Part shown: piece after piece, positions 38,209-46,007 of the stretch
Position numbering within the stretch: position 1 is the stretch's first letter
How the letters are laid out: the number at the start of each line of letters is the position of its first letter
Assembly: GCA_016789865.1 (NCBI GenBank)
Contig: JAEUPC010000038.1
Location: 1 to 54,218 of the forward strand
Reading direction: 5' to 3'
DNA from: Rubrivivax sp.
GTDB lineage: Bacteria > Pseudomonadota > Gammaproteobacteria > Burkholderiales > Burkholderiaceae_C
DNA: 54,218 nucleotides
Notes under the pieces: model-generated
What the model was told of the DNA's origin: nothing
Databases searched by the model: none
What the model saw: only the letters and a program-made list of their open reading frames with translations
Program-made: the position numbers and the translations under genes

Positions 38209-39810
38209 TCAGCCCGCATCGACCATGAACAGCCGCCCGGACAGCGGCGCGGCGTCCAGCGACTCGCGGTCCAGCGCATCACGCGCAGTGGTCACGAACA
38301 GCGTGCGCCCGGTGGGCCCGCCGAAGGCCACATCGGTGGGCGCGGGCACCGGCAGCGCGACCACGCGGTCCATGCTGCCGTCGGGCTCGAACCGCGCCAC
38401 GCTCCAGCCGCCGCGCAGGGCCGTCCACAGCCCGCCGTCGGCATCGACGGCCACGCCACCCAGCCGCCCGGAGCCCTTGGGCACCGTGGCCAGCCGCCGC
38501 AGCTGCGGTTGGCCGTCCACGCCGGCGTACAACGTCCCGCTGCCGGCCATCGCGATGTACAGCGTGCGCCGCGCCTCGCTCCAGGCCAGCGCGGTGGCCG
38601 GCTCGCTCAGGCGCCAGCCCCCGTTGGATTGGCCCAGTGCGTTCAGTGACGCGACGCGCCAGCGTTCGCCGTCGGGCACGCAGACCCAGCTCTCGCCGGC
38701 AGCCCCCGGGCAGGCGGCCAGCACGCCATGGCGCGGCAATGTGTCGCGCGAAACCGCATCGAGCCGCCGCTTCCCGTCGTGGCCAACCACATGCCAGGCG
38801 TCGCCAGCCAGCACGCGCACCGCGTCGCCCTCGGGCAGCAGGGCCTGGATGGGGTGCTCGAAGCCGGCCACGGTTGCGTCGGCCCGCGCATCGGCGGCGT
38901 GCAGCGCCGGCGCGAGCCGGTCGGCCCACCACAGGCGTGCGCCACCGCCGGCCTGGGGTGCATCCACCCAGCGGGCGAAGGCCCCCTCGAAGGCCCATTC
39001 GCCGGGCACCACGATGGCGTCGCCGTCGCTGCGCGCCGGCCGCGAGGCCGAAAGCTGCGCGCCGATGCGCCGCCCGGCCTCGGTCAGCTCGGGGCCGAGC
39101 AACTCGATGCGCTCCATGGTCAGGCGGAACGCCGGGCCGGCCACGCTGATGGCGCCGCGCACTTCGCCGTGGCTGTCGACGATCGGCGCGCCGCAGCAGC
39201 GTACGCCGCAGACGACCTCCTCATCGTCGATGGCCCACCCGCGCTGCGCCGCGAGCTTCAGTTCGGCCAGCAGGCGACGCCGATCGGTGACGGTGCGGGC
39301 GGTGACCGGGGCCAGCGCGATCTCGCGCACCAGCGCCTCGCGGCGCTCGGGTGGCATCGCCGCGAGGATGGCCTTGCCCTGGCTGGTGCAATGCAGCGGC
39401 TTGCGCTGGCCGATGGCGGCGTGGCTGCGCTGCGCATGCGCGCCGTCACAGCGGTCTAGCGCCACCACCTCCAGCCCGTCGAGCGTGGCCAGGTACGTGG
39501 TCTCGCCGGTCATGTCGCGCAGCGAACGCAACTCGGCCGAGGCGGCCGCCATCAGGTCAGGCATGGCGTAGGTGGCGCGGGCGTACTCGAAGCAGCGCGA
39601 GCCCAGGCAGTAGACGCGCCGCTGGGCGTCGCGGCGCAGCAGGCCCCGCGAAACCAACGTGCCCAGCAGGCGGTACAGCGTGGTGCGCGGCAGCCCCAGG
39701 CGTTGGCCCAGATCCACCTGCGACAGGCCGCCCGAGGCAACGCCAACTGCGTCCAGCACGTCCAGCGCCTTGTCCAGGGAAGCCGTTCCTTCGTTTGCTC
39801 GCTCGCTCAT
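38209..39810 (-). CDS. IclR-type regulator fused to an SMP-30/gluconolactonase-like domain
   Basis: A 533-residue fusion. Residues 8-70 form the IclR winged helix (SLDKALDVLDAV, then LSQVDLGQRLGLPRTTLYRLLGTLVSRGLL), and 80-255 form the IclR effector domain (SQGKAILAAMPPERREALV near 143, and CCGAPIVDSHGEVRGAISVAGP). From about 270 the chain becomes a beta-propeller of the SMP-30/gluconolactonase/LRE family (GGVAVDADGGLWTALRGGWSVARFEPDG, then TDVAFGGPTGRTLFVTTARDALD). A normal IclR protein is about 250-270 residues. The C-terminal part could sense or hydrolyse a sugar lactone, coupling metabolism to transcription, but this is inference. No sugar gene lies beside it. The plus-strand CNMP-binding gene is divergent, with 340 bases between. 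Confidence 0.9.
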   Translation of the reverse strand: MSERANEGTASLDKALDVLDAVGVASGGLSQVDLGQRLGLPRTTLYRLLGTLVSRGLLRRDAQRRVYCLGSRCFEYARATYAMPDLMAAASAELRSLRDMTGETTYLATLDGLEVVALDRCDGAHAQRSHAAIGQRKPLHCTSQGKAILAAMPPERREALVREIALAPVTARTVTDRRRLLAELKLAAQRGWAIDDEEVVCGVRCCGAPIVDSHGEVRGAISVAGPAFRLTMERIELLGPELTEAGRRIGAQLSASRPARSDGDAIVVPGEWAFEGAFARWVDAPQAGGGARLWWADRLAPALHAADARADATVAGFEHPIQALLPEGDAVRVLAGDAWHVVGHDGKRRLDAVSRDTLPRHGVLAACPGAAGESWVCVPDGERWRVASLNALGQSNGGWRLSEPATALAWSEARRTLYIAMAGSGTLYAGVDGQPQLRRLATVPKGSGRLGGVAVDADGGLWTALRGGWSVARFEPDGSMDRVVALPVPAPTDVAFGGPTGRTLFVTTARDALDRESLDAAPLSGRLFMVDAG

Positions 39811-40150
39811 TTCTGACGCACCTTGTACTTGAAATCACCGGACTCTGTATACATTCCAACTGCTGGGATTGCCGGCTGGCGCTGACTGTACGCTGCGACC
39901 CCGAGTACCGCCGACCGGAACGACGAATCGGCCCCCGCCCCGAGCCTGCGCGGCGGCCCGCGGCTCCCGCATGCCGGGACAGCTCTGGCGCCACGCACCC
40001 GCGGCCAAACGCCCGCGTGCGCCCCCTGGATCCGCCGACATCCCCGCCCGGCGGGCACCGGCCAATCCCCCCGGCACAGGGGTTTCAGCGCGTAACCCCC
40101 GAGGAAGGACGGCGTTCGCAGGCCAATGCCGTCTGCTAACCTTTGGCGGC
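39811..40150. promoter_or_regulatory. Divergent intergenic region between IclR-SMP30 and CNMP-binding genes
   Basis: A 340-base gap. Near the IclR-SMP30 start the sequence is relatively A/T-rich and contains the palindrome TGTATACA (39846-39853), 36 bases from that start, a plausible autoregulatory operator or promoter part. Near the other end, GGGGTT (40079-40084) and AACCCC (40094-40099) form a short inverted repeat about 50 bases before the CNMP-binding start. The GC-rich middle shows nothing I can name. Confidence 0.5.
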
Positions 40151-40741
40151 ATGTCCCCCGCCGAAGTCCTTCACCAGCGCGTGCGCCCCTTGTCTGAGCT
40201 GCCTTCGCTGGCCGAGAAGGCCGCCGGCATGCTCAGCCGTCCCAAGGCCCCGGTGCACTTGAGCCTGGCCGAAGCCCGGCAGGTGGTGGCGCGCATGGGC
40301 CTGGTGAGCTTCCCTGCCGGGGCGACGCTGCTGCGCGAAGGCGCCGAGAGCGCCTCCGGGCATATGCTGCTCCTGCTGGAGGGCGAGGTCAGTGTCGACA
40401 GCGAGGCCGCCGGCGGCCCCGAGGCGCCGCTGGCCCTGTCGGTGGTCGGCCCCGGCGAGATCATCGGCGAGATGGCACTGCTGGACGGCGCGCCGCGCGC
40501 GGTGAGCTGCACCGCGGTCAGCGCCGTGCAGGCCGCCGGCCTGTCGCGCAAGGGCCTCGAGGAACTGATGGCCGAACACCCCGTGGTGGCGGCCAAGCTG
40601 GTGGTCGTGCTGGCCACGCGCATCGCCGACCGCTTGCGCGCGGTGAGCCAGCAGGTGCAGCTGTACGCACAGCTGGCGGCTGAGCGCAACGAGGAACTCC
40701 GGCGCATCCGCAGCGCCGTGGGCCCCGGCAGCGCGCGCTGA
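40151..40741 (+). CDS. Cyclic nucleotide-binding domain protein
   Basis: A 196-residue protein with one CNMP-binding domain (about 45-155): LVSFPAGATLLREGAESASGHMLLLLEGEVSV, then PGEIIGEMALLDGAPRAVSCTAVSAV, the phosphate-binding cassette. The last 40 residues form a helix (ATRIADRLRAVSQQVQLYAQLAAERNEELRR). There is no helix-turn-helix after the domain, so it is not a CRP-type regulator. It may bind cAMP or c-di-GMP and act through a partner. The arginine expected in the cassette is present (APRAV). The ATG at 40151 was chosen by the conserved start of the domain; upstream in-frame codons are Pro/Arg-rich filler. polA is convergent. Confidence 0.88.
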   Translation: MSPAEVLHQRVRPLSELPSLAEKAAGMLSRPKAPVHLSLAEARQVVARMGLVSFPAGATLLREGAESASGHMLLLLEGEVSVDSEAAGGPEAPLALSVVGPGEIIGEMALLDGAPRAVSCTAVSAVQAAGLSRKGLEELMAEHPVVAAKLVVVLATRIADRLRAVSQQVQLYAQLAAERNEELRRIRSAVGPGSAR

Positions 40742-40812
40742 GCGGCGCGGCGCGCTGCAGAGCAACCGGGGGCTGACGCCGGCCCGCGGGCCCGCGGGCT
40801 CTTCGACGGGGC

Positions 40813-43638
40813 TCAGTGGGCCTCGTCCCAGTTGCGCCCTGCCCCCACCTCGGCAAGCAACGGCACCTTCAGCTGCGCGACGCCGGCCATCAAGCGTGGG
40901 ATCGCCTCGCGCGCCCACACGCGCTCTGCCTCGGGCACTTCGAAGACGAGCTCGTCGTGCACCTGCATCACCATCACGGTGGCCTTGCGATCGCGGTCGA
41001 GTTCGGCCTGCACGGCCAGCATCGCCAGCTTGATGAGGTCGGCCGCCGTGCCCTGCATCGGCGCGTTGATCGCCTGCCGTTCGGCGGCCGCGCGGCGCGG
41101 GCCGTTGCCGCCCTTGATCTCGGGCAGGTGGATGCGGCGGCCGAAGTAGGTTTCCACGTAGCCGAGCTCGCCGGCCCGCGCGCGCGTCTCGTCCATGTAA
41201 CGCCTGACGCCGGCGAAGCGTTCGAAGTAGCGCGCGATGTAGTCGCGCGCCGCCTTCTGCTCGATGCCCAGATTGCTGGCCAGGCCGAACGCGCCCATAC
41301 CGTAGATGAGGCCGAAGTTGATGACCTTGGCATAGCGGCGCTGCTCGCTCGTCACCTCGGACACCGGCGTGCCGAACACCTCGCTGGCGGTGGCGCGGTG
41401 CACGTCGATGCCCTCGGCGAACGCGCGCAGCAGGCCCGGGTCTTCGCTGATGTGGGCCATGATGCGCAGCTCGATCTGCGAGTAATCGGCGCTCATGATC
41501 ACGTGCCCCGGCGGCGCGACGAAGGCCTCGCGGATGCGCCGCCCTTCCGGCGTACGGATGGGGATGTTCTGCAGGTTGGGGTCGTTGCTGGCCAGCCGCC
41601 CCGTCACCGCCACCGCCTGCGCGTAGTTCGTGTGCACGCGGCCGGTGGCTTCGTTGACCATCAGCGGCAGCTTGTCGGTGTAGGTGCCCTTCAGCTTGGC
41701 CAGGCCGCGGTGCTCGAGGATGCGTGCCGGCAAGGGGTAGTCCTCGGCCAGTTCCTGCAGCACGTCTTCGTCGGTGCTGGGGGCGCCCGAGGCCGTCTTC
41801 TTCTTCACCGGCAGGCCGAGCTTGGTGAAGAGGATCTCGCCGATCTGCTTGGGGCTGCCCAGGTTGAACGGCTGCCCGGCGATGCCATAGGCCTGCTGCT
41901 CCAGCGCCACCATGCGCTCGGCCAGCGCCTTGCTTTGCGCTGCGAGCACGGCGGCATCGATGAGCACGCCGTGGCGCTCCATGCGGTGCAGCAGGTGCGC
42001 CACCGGCATCTCGATACCCTCGTAGACCTCGCGCAGCCGGGGAGCGGCGTCCAGGCGCGGCCACTGCACCTGGTGCACGTGCAGCGCCATCTCGCTGTCT
42101 TCGCCGCTGTATTCGGCGGCGCGGGTCACCTCCACCTGGCCGAACGGGATCTGGTGCACACCCTTGCCGCACAGGTCTTCGTAGCTCATGCCCTTGCGGT
42201 TCAGGCGCCGCTCGGCCAGCGACTCCAGGCTGTGGCTGCGGTGCGCCTCGAGCACGTAGCTCTGCAGCATCGTGTCGTGCACGTAGCCGCGCACGGCGAT
42301 GCCGTGGTTTGCAAACACATGCAAGTCGTACTTGATGTTCTGGCCCAGCTTGGCGGCGCGGGCATCTTCCAGCCAGGGCTTCAAGCGCGCCAGCACATCG
42401 GCCAGCGGCAGCTGTTCCGGCGCCCCGGGGTAGTGGTGCGCCAGCGGCACATAGGCCGCCCGGCCGGGCTCCACCGCGAAGCTGATGCCGACGATGCGCG
42501 CGCGCAGGTTTTCCAGCGAGTCCGTCTCGGTGTCCAGCGCCACGAGCGGCGCGGCGCGCAGGCGCTCGAGCCAGGCGTCGAGCCGCTCCCAGGCCACGAT
42601 GGTCTCGTACTCCCGCGCCAACTCGATCGCGGCGGCAGGGGCCACTTCCTCGGTGGCGGGCGGCGCTTCGGCAGCGGCCGGCGCGGCCGCGCCCGCCCCA
42701 GCTGCCGCGCCAGCCGCCGCGCTGGTGCGCGCGGCGCCTGCCGGCGCTGCGATGCCCAGCGATTCCTCCAGTTCGCGCCCCCAGGCCCGGAAGCCGTGGC
42801 GGCGGTAGAAAGCCAGCAGCGCGTCCTTGTCGGGGTCGCGGAACGCCAGCGCATCCAGCCTCGGCCAGCCGGGCACGTGCGCCGACAGGTCGCAATCGGT
42901 CACCACCGTCACCAGCCGGCGCCCCATCGGCAGCCAGCCGAGCGCGCGGCGCAGGTTCTCGCCCGCCGCGCCCTTCATCTCCGAGGCAGCGGTCATCACG
43001 CCGTCCAGCGAGCCGTGCTCCTCCAGCCACTTCACTGCCGTCTTCGGCCCCACCTTGTCGACGCCGGGCACGTTGTCGACGCTGTCGCCGATGAGCGTGA
43101 GGTAGTCGACGATGCGCTCGGGCGGCACACCGAACTTGGCCTTCACGCCGGGCACGTCCAGCCGCTCGTTGCTCATCGTGTTGATGAGGGTCACGGCGGG
43201 CGTCACGAGTTGCGCGAGGTCCTTGTCGCCGGTGCTGATGAGCACTTGGTGGCCACTCGCCTCGGCCACGCGGGCCAGCGTGCCGATGGCGTCGTCGGCC
43301 TCGATGCCGGGCACTTCCAGCACGGGCCAACCGAGCAGGCGCACCACCTCGTGGATCGGCTCCACCTGCTGCACCAGCGGCTCGGGCATCGGCGAGCGGT
43401 GCGCCTTGTACTCGGGGTACCAGTCATCGCGGAAGGTCTTGCCCTTGGCGTCGAACACGCACGCGGCATGCTCGGCACCCACGTCCTGACGCAGCTTCTT
43501 CAGCATCGCCACGATGCCGTGCAGCGCGCCGGTGGGAAAGCCTTCGGCCGAGCGCAGGTCGGGCAGCGCGTGGTACGCCCGATAGAGGTAGCTGGAGCCG
43601 TCCACCAGCAGCACGATCTTGTCTTGCATGGCGTCCAT
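40813..43638 (-). CDS. polA: DNA polymerase I
   Basis: A roughly 941-residue Pol I with all three activities. The 5'-nuclease domain (1-280) has KIVLLVDGSSYLYRAYHALPD and GIEADDAIGTLARVAEASG, then GDSVDNVPGVDKVGPKTA. The 3'-5' exonuclease domain keeps its acidic pair in PLVALDTETDSLENL (about 350). A Pro/Ala-rich linker separates these. The polymerase domain has the A motif MSADYSQIELRIMAHIS, the B motif RYAKVINFGLIYGMGAFGLA and the C motif MVMQVHDELVFEVPE. The enzyme processes Okazaki fragments and fills repair gaps. Starts: ATG 43638 is used; ATG 43629 (MQDKIVLL) would shorten it by three residues, and neither has a clear ribosome site. It is divergent from the DUF2782 gene. Confidence 0.97.
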   Translation of the reverse strand: MDAMQDKIVLLVDGSSYLYRAYHALPDLRSAEGFPTGALHGIVAMLKKLRQDVGAEHAACVFDAKGKTFRDDWYPEYKAHRSPMPEPLVQQVEPIHEVVRLLGWPVLEVPGIEADDAIGTLARVAEASGHQVLISTGDKDLAQLVTPAVTLINTMSNERLDVPGVKAKFGVPPERIVDYLTLIGDSVDNVPGVDKVGPKTAVKWLEEHGSLDGVMTAASEMKGAAGENLRRALGWLPMGRRLVTVVTDCDLSAHVPGWPRLDALAFRDPDKDALLAFYRRHGFRAWGRELEESLGIAAPAGAARTSAAAGAAAGAGAAAPAAAEAPPATEEVAPAAAIELAREYETIVAWERLDAWLERLRAAPLVALDTETDSLENLRARIVGISFAVEPGRAAYVPLAHHYPGAPEQLPLADVLARLKPWLEDARAAKLGQNIKYDLHVFANHGIAVRGYVHDTMLQSYVLEAHRSHSLESLAERRLNRKGMSYEDLCGKGVHQIPFGQVEVTRAAEYSGEDSEMALHVHQVQWPRLDAAPRLREVYEGIEMPVAHLLHRMERHGVLIDAAVLAAQSKALAERMVALEQQAYGIAGQPFNLGSPKQIGEILFTKLGLPVKKKTASGAPSTDEDVLQELAEDYPLPARILEHRGLAKLKGTYTDKLPLMVNEATGRVHTNYAQAVAVTGRLASNDPNLQNIPIRTPEGRRIREAFVAPPGHVIMSADYSQIELRIMAHISEDPGLLRAFAEGIDVHRATASEVFGTPVSEVTSEQRRYAKVINFGLIYGMGAFGLASNLGIEQKAARDYIARYFERFAGVRRYMDETRARAGELGYVETYFGRRIHLPEIKGGNGPRRAAAERQAINAPMQGTAADLIKLAMLAVQAELDRDRKATVMVMQVHDELVFEVPEAERVWAREAIPRLMAGVAQLKVPLLAEVGAGRNWDEAH

Positions 43639-43680
43639 TCTCGCGCCGGCCCCGCGGGCCCGTCTGGCGCAGGCGGCCCA

Positions 43681-43686
43681 TAGAAT
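43681..43686 (+). promoter_or_regulatory. Candidate -10 box TAGAAT, 7 bases before the DUF2782 start
   Basis: TAGAAT at 43681-43686 is followed by only 7 bases before ATG 43694. If it is the -10 element, transcription would begin at or next to the start codon, giving a leaderless mRNA. Confidence 0.45.
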
Positions 43687-43693
43687 GGCCGCC

Positions 43694-44047
43694 ATGTCGA
43701 AGGCCGTGCCGATGCGCGTTTCACCAGGGTGCAAGACGATCTTGCTCGCGTCGGCCCTGGTGGCGCAGGGTGCGCTGGCCGGTCCCGCCGCGCCGCAGGC
43801 ACCGGCCCGCGCCACAGCGGCCTCCGCCGCCGCGGCTGCCACCGACTTGCGCGTCATCGAGGACGACCGCGTGCGCATCGAAGAGACGCGCGTGCGCGGC
43901 CAGGTGCAGCGCATCACCGTCGCACCCAAGGGACCGGTGGGCAGCACGCTGCGGCCCTACGAGATCCAGGTCGGCGCGGGTGGCCGCGATCCCTCGCAAG
44001 ACCGCAGCGCAGCCGGTCAACGCGTCTGGTCGGTGCTGAAGTTCTGA
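43694..44047 (+). CDS. DUF2782 family exported protein
   Basis: A 117-residue protein with an N-terminal signal-like segment (TILLASALVAQGALAGPA). It ends in a DUF2782-type domain: DLRVIEDDRVRIEETRVRGQVQRITVAPKG, then RPYEIQV near 97. The family is confined mostly to Proteobacteria, often sits between polA and thrB as here, and has no known function. It is probably periplasmic. ATG 43694 is preferred; ATGs at 43685 and 43712 are alternatives. thrB follows after 50 bases. Confidence 0.85.
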   Translation: MSKAVPMRVSPGCKTILLASALVAQGALAGPAAPQAPARATAASAAAAATDLRVIEDDRVRIEETRVRGQVQRITVAPKGPVGSTLRPYEIQVGAGGRDPSQDRSAAGQRVWSVLKF

Positions 44048-44097
44048 GCGCCGGCGCTGCGCCGCGCGTTGCTCGTCTGCCCACGCTCGCCCGCTGA

Positions 44098-45066
44098 ATG
44101 GCCGTCTATACCGAGGTCGGCGCCGAAGCCGCCGCGGCCCTGTGCGAGCGGCTCGGGCTCGGCCGGCTGACCGACCTGCAGGGCATCAAGAGCGGCATCG
44201 AGAACACCAACTACTACCTCGGCACCGAGCGCGGCCAATGGGTGCTGACGCTGTTCGAGCGTCTGGGTCGTGCCGAACTCCCGTACTACCTGCGCCTGAT
44301 GCAGCACCTGGCCGCGCACGCCATCCCGGTGCCCGCGCCGCAGACCGACGCCGCCGGCGAACTGCTGCACGAGATGTGCGGCAAGCCCGCCGCGGTGGTG
44401 ACCCGGCTGCCCGGCAGCCACCGCCTGGCGCCGGGGGTGACGCACTGCGCGCAGGTGGGCGCGATGCTGGGCCGCATGCACGTCGCCGCCGCCGCCTTCA
44501 CGCACGAGCAGCCGCACCTGCGCGGCCTGGCCTGGTGGCGCGCCACCGTGCCCGAGGTGCTGCCGCACCTGCACGGCCCGGTTGCCGAGTTGCTGGCCGA
44601 GGAACTGCGCTTCCAGGAACAGTGGGCAACTTCACCCGCGGGCCAGGCGCTGCCTCGCGGGCCGATCCACGCCGACCTCTTCCGTGACAACGTGATGTTC
44701 GACGACCCCGCCGGCGACGACCGTCTGTGCGGCTTCTTCGACTTCTACTTCGCCGGCACCGACCACCTGTTGTTCGACGTGGCGGTGTGCCTGAACGACT
44801 GGTGCAGCGACCCGGCCAGCGGCCGCATCGACGAGGCACGCGCAGCCGCCTTCGTGAGGGCCTACCACCGCCAGCGGCCGCTGCTGCCGGCCGAGCGCCG
44901 GCTGATGCCGGCGCTGCTGCGCGCCGCGGCGTTCCGCTTCTGGTTGTCGCGGCTGTGGGACTGGCACCTGCCGCGCAGCGCCGCCTTGCTCACGCCCAAG
45001 GATCCCTCCCACTTCGAGCGCGTGCTGCGCGAGCGCATCGCCACACCCTGGCATCCCGAAGTCTGA
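44098..45066 (+). CDS. thrB: Homoserine kinase (APH-fold ThrB)
   Basis: A 322-residue homoserine kinase of the aminoglycoside-phosphotransferase-fold class found in many Proteobacteria, phosphorylating homoserine for threonine synthesis. The nucleotide and catalytic motifs are visible: GIKSGIENTNYYLGTERGQWVLTLFE near residue 29, and GPIHADLFRDNVMFD near 189, with the catalytic aspartate. FFDFYFAGTDHLLFDVAVCLNDW near 212 carries the metal-binding aspartate. It is preceded by DUF2782 and followed by the BPSS1780-like membrane protein after 52 bases. Confidence 0.95.
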   Translation: MAVYTEVGAEAAAALCERLGLGRLTDLQGIKSGIENTNYYLGTERGQWVLTLFERLGRAELPYYLRLMQHLAAHAIPVPAPQTDAAGELLHEMCGKPAAVVTRLPGSHRLAPGVTHCAQVGAMLGRMHVAAAAFTHEQPHLRGLAWWRATVPEVLPHLHGPVAELLAEELRFQEQWATSPAGQALPRGPIHADLFRDNVMFDDPAGDDRLCGFFDFYFAGTDHLLFDVAVCLNDWCSDPASGRIDEARAAAFVRAYHRQRPLLPAERRLMPALLRAAAFRFWLSRLWDWHLPRSAALLTPKDPSHFERVLRERIATPWHPEV

Positions 45067-45118
45067 CCGGCCGCGTGCCAAGCCACTGCCGCAACCGCGG
45101 GCGAGAATCCGAACCACC

Positions 45119-45958
45119 ATGTCCCTGCAACTGAAGTCGGTCGAGATGCGCCAGGGCCCGCGCTGGGTGGGTGAAGGATTCCGCGCCTTCGGCCGGCGGC
45201 CGCTGGCGCTGGGCCTGCTGTTCCTGGTCTTCCTGGCGGCCAGCACGCTGGTGGCTGCCGTGTTGCCGTTCGTCGGCGCCGTGCTGCAGCTGATGGCGCT
45301 GCCGCTGCTGTCGCTGGGCTACATGGTGGCCACGCAGTCGGCGCTGATCGGCGGCCCGGTGCACCCGGGCCAGTTCATCGAGCCGCTGCGCGCCGACCCG
45401 CGACGCCGGCGCGCCCTGCTCGTGCTGTGCATCAGCTACGGGCTGCTGGCGCTGGCCGTGCTGGCGCTGGGGGCATGGGTCAGCGACGACGCGCTGACCC
45501 GGCTGCAGCAGCTGGCCGCGGCCGGCGACCCCAGCCGCGAGCAGATCCTGGCGTTGCTCGAAGAGCCCGGCGTCACACGTGCCGCCTGGCTGCTGGCGGT
45601 ACTGGGCACGCTGCTGTCGGTGCCCTACTGGTTCGCGCCGGCGCTGGTGCACTGGGGCGGCCAGGGCGTGGGGCAGGCGCTGTTCTCCAGCACGCTGGCG
45701 CTGTGGCGCAACCGCGGCGCGTTCACCACCTTCATGGCCACCTGGGTGGCGGTGATCGCGATGGTCAGCGTGGGCCTGGCGGCACTGCTGTCGGTGCTGG
45801 GCGCGGCGCAACTGGCCACGCCACTGCTGTTCCCGCTGGCGCTGCTGTTCAGCTCGGTGTTCTACGTGTCGCAGCTGTTCGCCTTCAACGACAGCTTCGG
45901 CGGCGCGGCGACGGCCGGCGACGAACCCGCGCCGCCTCCCGGCACCACTGCACCGTAG
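45119..45958 (+). CDS. BPSS1780-family membrane protein
   Basis: A 279-residue integral membrane protein. It begins LQLKSVEMRQGPRWVGEGFRAFGRRPL, the family signature, followed by about six hydrophobic helices: GLLFLVFLAASTLVAAVLPF, ALLVLCISYGLLALAVLALG, AAWLLAVLGTLLSVPYWFAPAL, FTTFMATWVAVIAMVSVGLA and others. The function is unknown; Betaproteobacteria commonly carry it beside thrB or polA. The C-terminal 20 residues are Pro/Thr-rich. The ATG at 45119 is the only good start. Confidence 0.85.
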   Translation: MSLQLKSVEMRQGPRWVGEGFRAFGRRPLALGLLFLVFLAASTLVAAVLPFVGAVLQLMALPLLSLGYMVATQSALIGGPVHPGQFIEPLRADPRRRRALLVLCISYGLLALAVLALGAWVSDDALTRLQQLAAAGDPSREQILALLEEPGVTRAAWLLAVLGTLLSVPYWFAPALVHWGGQGVGQALFSSTLALWRNRGAFTTFMATWVAVIAMVSVGLAALLSVLGAAQLATPLLFPLALLFSSVFYVSQLFAFNDSFGGAATAGDEPAPPPGTTAP

Positions 45959-46007
45959 CGCTCTCATCGGGCCGCCCGGCCCCGCCGGCCAAGCCCCGAT
46001 CGCCCAC

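Noticed and set aside
40136-43330. 1064-codon minus-strand ORF overlapping polA
   Set aside because: It is a frame-shifted shadow of polA with Arg/Gly/Ala composition and no family motif.
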